A stretch of DNA of 15,709 bases from JABRWC01 sp039961675. Its GTDB lineage: Bacteria; Planctomycetota; Phycisphaerae; UBA1845; Fen-1342. The notes below the pieces were generated by a model. That model ran no database searches. It was not told the DNA's origin and saw only the letters and a list, made by a program, of their open reading frames with translations. The stretch lies in assembly GCA_039961675.1 (NCBI GenBank), contig JABRWC010000064.1:1-15709 (forward strand). The letters run 5' to 3'. Shown here piece after piece: positions 13,325 through 15,709 of the stretch (its first letter is position 1; each line of letters starts with the position of its first letter). Both the position numbers and the translations under genes were made by a program.

Positions 13325-14989
13325 TCAGCAACTCGACCCGTAATCCTCCAGAAGCGCCGACAGGTCCGCGAGCGACACGGCGCCGTCGCCGTCAATGTCG
13401 CCATCGGCGTGCTCAGCCCCGCTGCTGAGGCCGAAATTGGACAGCAACGCCGAGAGATCGGCGAGATCCACGTCGCCGTCCACGTCAAGATCGCCGCCGT
13501 AGGGCTGGGCGGTGTTTCGAACCAGCACGACCACGTCGGCGATTTCGTCAAACAGGCTGACGTCCAGGTCGCCGTCGTTGTCCAGGTCGAACAACGCCGC
13601 ACAGGACGGATTGGACGGCGCCGGGACGTCGTCGAAGAACGTGAAGTTGCCCGAACCGTCGTTCACGTAGATGCGCCAGGCCCCGCCGCCGAACCCTGAA
13701 AGCACCCAGTCCAGGTCGCCATCGCCGTCGATGTCTCCCAGGTCGCTGGATGCCGTGTGGCCCGGTGCGGCGTAGATAGTCGGCGGAAGCAACGTCCCAC
13801 CGGAATTCAGCAGGATCGCGCCGTTCTCACTGCCGTCGTTGGCGCTGGCTACGTCCATGTCGCCGTCACCGTCCAGGTCGCCGGCGTTGACCACCCACAC
13901 GCTGCCCCCGATGTTCTGCGAGGAAATCGGCGTGAACGTCCCATCGCCGTTTCCCCGAAGCACGGCGGCGGTCCCGCCGGCACGACAGCCGACCACCAGG
14001 TCCAGGATGCCGTCGCCGTTCATCTCCGCGGCGATCAGGCCGTATTCCCCGTGCCCGCCGCCGTCAAACTGAGTTGCGGGACCGAATACACCCGCGCCGT
14101 TGTTCAGGAACAGCGACAGATCGTTGCCGCCGGAATTGGCGGTGACGATGTCCGCGTCACCGTCGCCGTCGACGTCGAGCACCGCCACTCCGTGCGGCTG
14201 GGCGCCCGTATCCTCGAATTGCGCTGGCGCGAACGTACCGTCCCCATTGCCGAGCGCGACGCAGACCATGTTCGTGGCGGTGCTCGAGACGGCGAAATCG
14301 GCGTTGCCGTCGCGGTCGAAATCGCCCGCCTCGTTCGGGCTGATTTCAAAAAGCAACGGGAGCGGTGGTTCGAGGTAGTCATCGAACAGTCCGGTCCCGT
14401 CGGCCCGGTTCAGGAACATGCGCATGTCCGCGCTCACCTCGTTGATCGTGGCGATGTCCACCCATCCGTCGCCGTTGAAATCCGTCGTCACCGCGCCGTA
14501 GATGCGGGTCTGGTTGTTGTTGGCGTCCCGGTTGGACATCGAGTCGATCTCGATCATGTCCAAGCCGGCGCAGCGGGCGCGCGTCTGAAACTGCCACGAA
14601 TAACCGGCCGCGCGGAGGAAGGTCCCATCCGCGGCCCGCAGGTCATGGGAAAGGAACACGGTCACCAGCTCGCCGGCCTGGAAGCGCCGGACGGGCGTAA
14701 GCACGACCGTCTGGTCCGCGTTCGCAAAGCTGATCGGCCCGGACACGGCGCCGCTGAAGCGTCCGAACGCCCAGAACCGCTGGCTGGTGAACGTCGTGCG
14801 ATCGACCGGCCGGTTGAACGTGACGGTGATCGGGTCGAGAAGCCCGACGTTGTTCGCGTTCAGCCCGGGCGAGGTCGCAACGACGACCAGTTCCGCCGTC
14901 GCCTGCGGGGGGGAGAACGCCGCCACGACGAGCACGAGTGCGCTCCAGCCAATGCGACGCGCGTTCGCGCGGACAAGTCCTCGCGGCAT
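13325..14989 (-). CDS. Secreted FG-GAP propeller protein with dockerin-like end
   Basis: The 554-residue protein has a Sec signal peptide (RANARRIGW then SALVLVVAAF, cleavage near ATA/E). An SbsA-type Ig-like domain follows (about 35-135: TSPGLNANNVGLLDPITVTFNRPV to the SWQFQT end). Seven FG-GAP/VCBS calcium loops come next: DFNGDGWVDIA, DFDRDGNADFA, DVDGDGDADIV, EMNGDGILDLV, DLDGDGDMDVA, DIDGDGDLDWV and DLDNDGDLDVS, the right number for a seven-bladed propeller. It ends with two dockerin-type loops, GDLDVDGDVDLADLSALLSN and GDIDGDGAVSLADLSALLED, and a final Cys. I chose ATG 14989 because GGAG (14996-14999) sits six bases ahead of it; ATG 15001 is the longer alternative. It is presumably an exported surface protein of unknown binding role. 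Dockerin-like ends are frequent in planctomycetes that lack classical cellulosomes. Confidence 0.9.
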   Translation of the reverse strand: MPRGLVRANARRIGWSALVLVVAAFSPPQATAELVVVATSPGLNANNVGLLDPITVTFNRPVDRTTFTSQRFWAFGRFSGAVSGPISFANADQTVVLTPVRRFQAGELVTVFLSHDLRAADGTFLRAAGYSWQFQTRARCAGLDMIEIDSMSNRDANNNQTRIYGAVTTDFNGDGWVDIATINEVSADMRMFLNRADGTGLFDDYLEPPLPLLFEISPNEAGDFDRDGNADFAVSSTATNMVCVALGNGDGTFAPAQFEDTGAQPHGVAVLDVDGDGDADIVTANSGGNDLSLFLNNGAGVFGPATQFDGGGHGEYGLIAAEMNGDGILDLVVGCRAGGTAAVLRGNGDGTFTPISSQNIGGSVWVVNAGDLDGDGDMDVASANDGSENGAILLNSGGTLLPPTIYAAPGHTASSDLGDIDGDGDLDWVLSGFGGGAWRIYVNDGSGNFTFFDDVPAPSNPSCAALFDLDNDGDLDVSLFDEIADVVVLVRNTAQPYGGDLDVDGDVDLADLSALLSNFGLSSGAEHADGDIDGDGAVSLADLSALLEDYGSSC

Positions 14990-15159
14990 GTGATGCTCCA
15001 TGCGATGGGAACAGTCGGAGACCCCGGATGCGGCCCGGACATCGCGGCGGCCCTTCTGGCCCGATTATGGCCGCACCGCCGGGGGCATGTCACGGGGAAA
15101 CTGAAGGGCGCGCGGCACGCCGCACGCATAACATCCCCATAGCGACCAATACGTGGAGT

Positions 15160-15168
15160 CGCTAGACT
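15160..15168 (+). promoter_or_regulatory. Putative -10 element of the pilT-type gene
   Basis: CGCTAGACT contains TAGACT (15163-15168), one change from TATACT, within the same nonamer pattern seen at 117-125 and 12898-12906. It is also part of a small palindrome, AGTC-GCTA-GACT (15157-15168). It lies in the 260-base gap between the divergent FG-GAP gene and the pilT-type gene and would give a leader of about 85 bases. No good -35 is seen. I find nothing else in this gap. Confidence 0.4.
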
Positions 15169-15261
15169 GTCCCGCATTGCGGACCTGCGCCCGGCGCTCC
15201 GGCTCCGGCGAATGGCCGCACGGGGCGAGCGCGAAGAGTCGCAAACGAGGACAAGACGACA

Positions 15262-15709
15262 ATGGCCGAAGTTGTCGCCACAGAGCCGCTCGACGACAGC
15301 GAGGGCGGGGGGCGCAAGGGACCGTATCTCAACAAGTACTTCAAGGCCTGCATCAAGATGCAGGTCTCCGATCTGCACCTCAAGGCCGACCGTCCGCCGT
15401 TCGTGCGCATCAAAGGCGACCTGCGGCCGATGACCGGGGGACCGCTGACCGGGGAGCAGATTCGCAGCGGGATTTTCGAGCTGCTCAGCCGGGAGCAACA
15501 GGACCACTACGACCATCACGGCGCGATCGACTTCGCCTACGACGTCGGCCCCCCCGGAGACGCCGACCGCTTTCGCGTCAACGCCTTCCAGCAGCGCGGG
15601 AAGATGTCGGTCGCGGCCCGGCGGGTGAACCGCAACATCAAGAAGTTCGAAGAGCTGTACCTGCCGCCGACTCTGTCGAAGATCTCCGAGTTCAACCAGG
15701 GCATGGTGC
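15262..15709 (+). CDS. pilT: PilT-type pilus retraction ATPase, 5' part
   Basis: The gene begins at ATG 15262, with GAGGA (15247-15251) upstream, and runs off the window after 149 codons. The translated part shows the N-terminal PAS-like domain of the PilT/PilU secretion ATPase family. Motifs include YLNKYFKACIKMQVSDLHLK, then PPFVRIKGDLRP, LTGEQIRSGIFELLS, GAIDFAYDV, DRFRVNAFQQRGKMSVAARRV and LPPTLSKISEFNQGMV, which leads up to the Walker A region just outside the window. PilT powers type IV pilus retraction from the inner membrane. Because the ATPase core is not visible, PilU or another PilT-like paralogue cannot be excluded. The first 18 residues are a variable acidic/Gly-rich extension. 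Confidence 0.85.
   Translation, partial: MAEVVATEPLDDSEGGGRKGPYLNKYFKACIKMQVSDLHLKADRPPFVRIKGDLRPMTGGPLTGEQIRSGIFELLSREQQDHYDHHGAIDFAYDVGPPGDADRFRVNAFQQRGKMSVAARRVNRNIKKFEELYLPPTLSKISEFNQGMV

Noticed and set aside
13757..15142. Plus-strand open frame of 461 codons opposite the FG-GAP gene
   Set aside because: Its periodic Val/Ala-rich sequence mirrors the repeated calcium loops on the other strand, and it extends past that gene without any start signal or known motif.

Overview
The window is very GC-rich and densely coding. It looks like a piece of a Planctomycetota chromosome, quite possibly from the Phycisphaerae side. The best marker is a secreted seven-repeat FG-GAP protein that ends in a dockerin-like pair of calcium loops (13325-14989, minus), an architecture abundant in that phylum. 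This placement rests on protein style and base composition, not on a database match.

Region 1 (1-3572, plus): a possible C-terminal tail of an off-window gene and a hairpin/T-run terminator precede a compact cassette. The cassette holds a HemW/HemN-like radical SAM protein, a chorismate-lyase-like protein and a flavin-dependent-halogenase-like FAD enzyme with the WxWxIP signature. A chorismate lyase beside a flavin halogenase recalls the Bmp6/Bmp5 bromophenol pathway and, more loosely, aryl-polyene pigment clusters. I see no ketosynthase or carrier protein in the window.

Region 2 (3573-6457, plus): a leader with alternative pairing partners precedes a DUF3311-like small membrane protein. This overlaps a sodium:solute symporter by one base, the usual arrangement of that pair. 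A 28-bp inverted repeat of the CACAGAG type then encloses about 170 bp of non-coding DNA, followed by a hotdog-fold acyl-CoA thioesterase.

Region 3 (6567-10153, plus): a probable lipoprotein with a PQQ-type beta-propeller, a complete nuoD standing apart from other complex I genes, and cutC with an unusual insertion.

Region 4 (10242-12750, minus): a YkgJ-type cysteine-cluster protein with its own promoter candidate, and a two-gene unit (unrecognised conserved-looking protein plus family 2 glycosyltransferase) joined by an ATGA stop/start overlap.

Region 5 (12751-15709): a gene-free stretch with a promoter-like TATACT inside an inverted repeat, a 64-residue SEC-C protein, the convergent secreted FG-GAP/dockerin gene, and the divergent start of a PilT-type pilus ATPase that runs off the right edge.

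Three sites upstream of plus-strand genes share the nonamer CGCTANACT, suggesting a common -10 type. The most interesting parts are the chorismate-lyase/halogenase cassette, the repeat elements, the isolated nuoD and the unrecognised protein/glycosyltransferase pair. Nothing here proves a new system.
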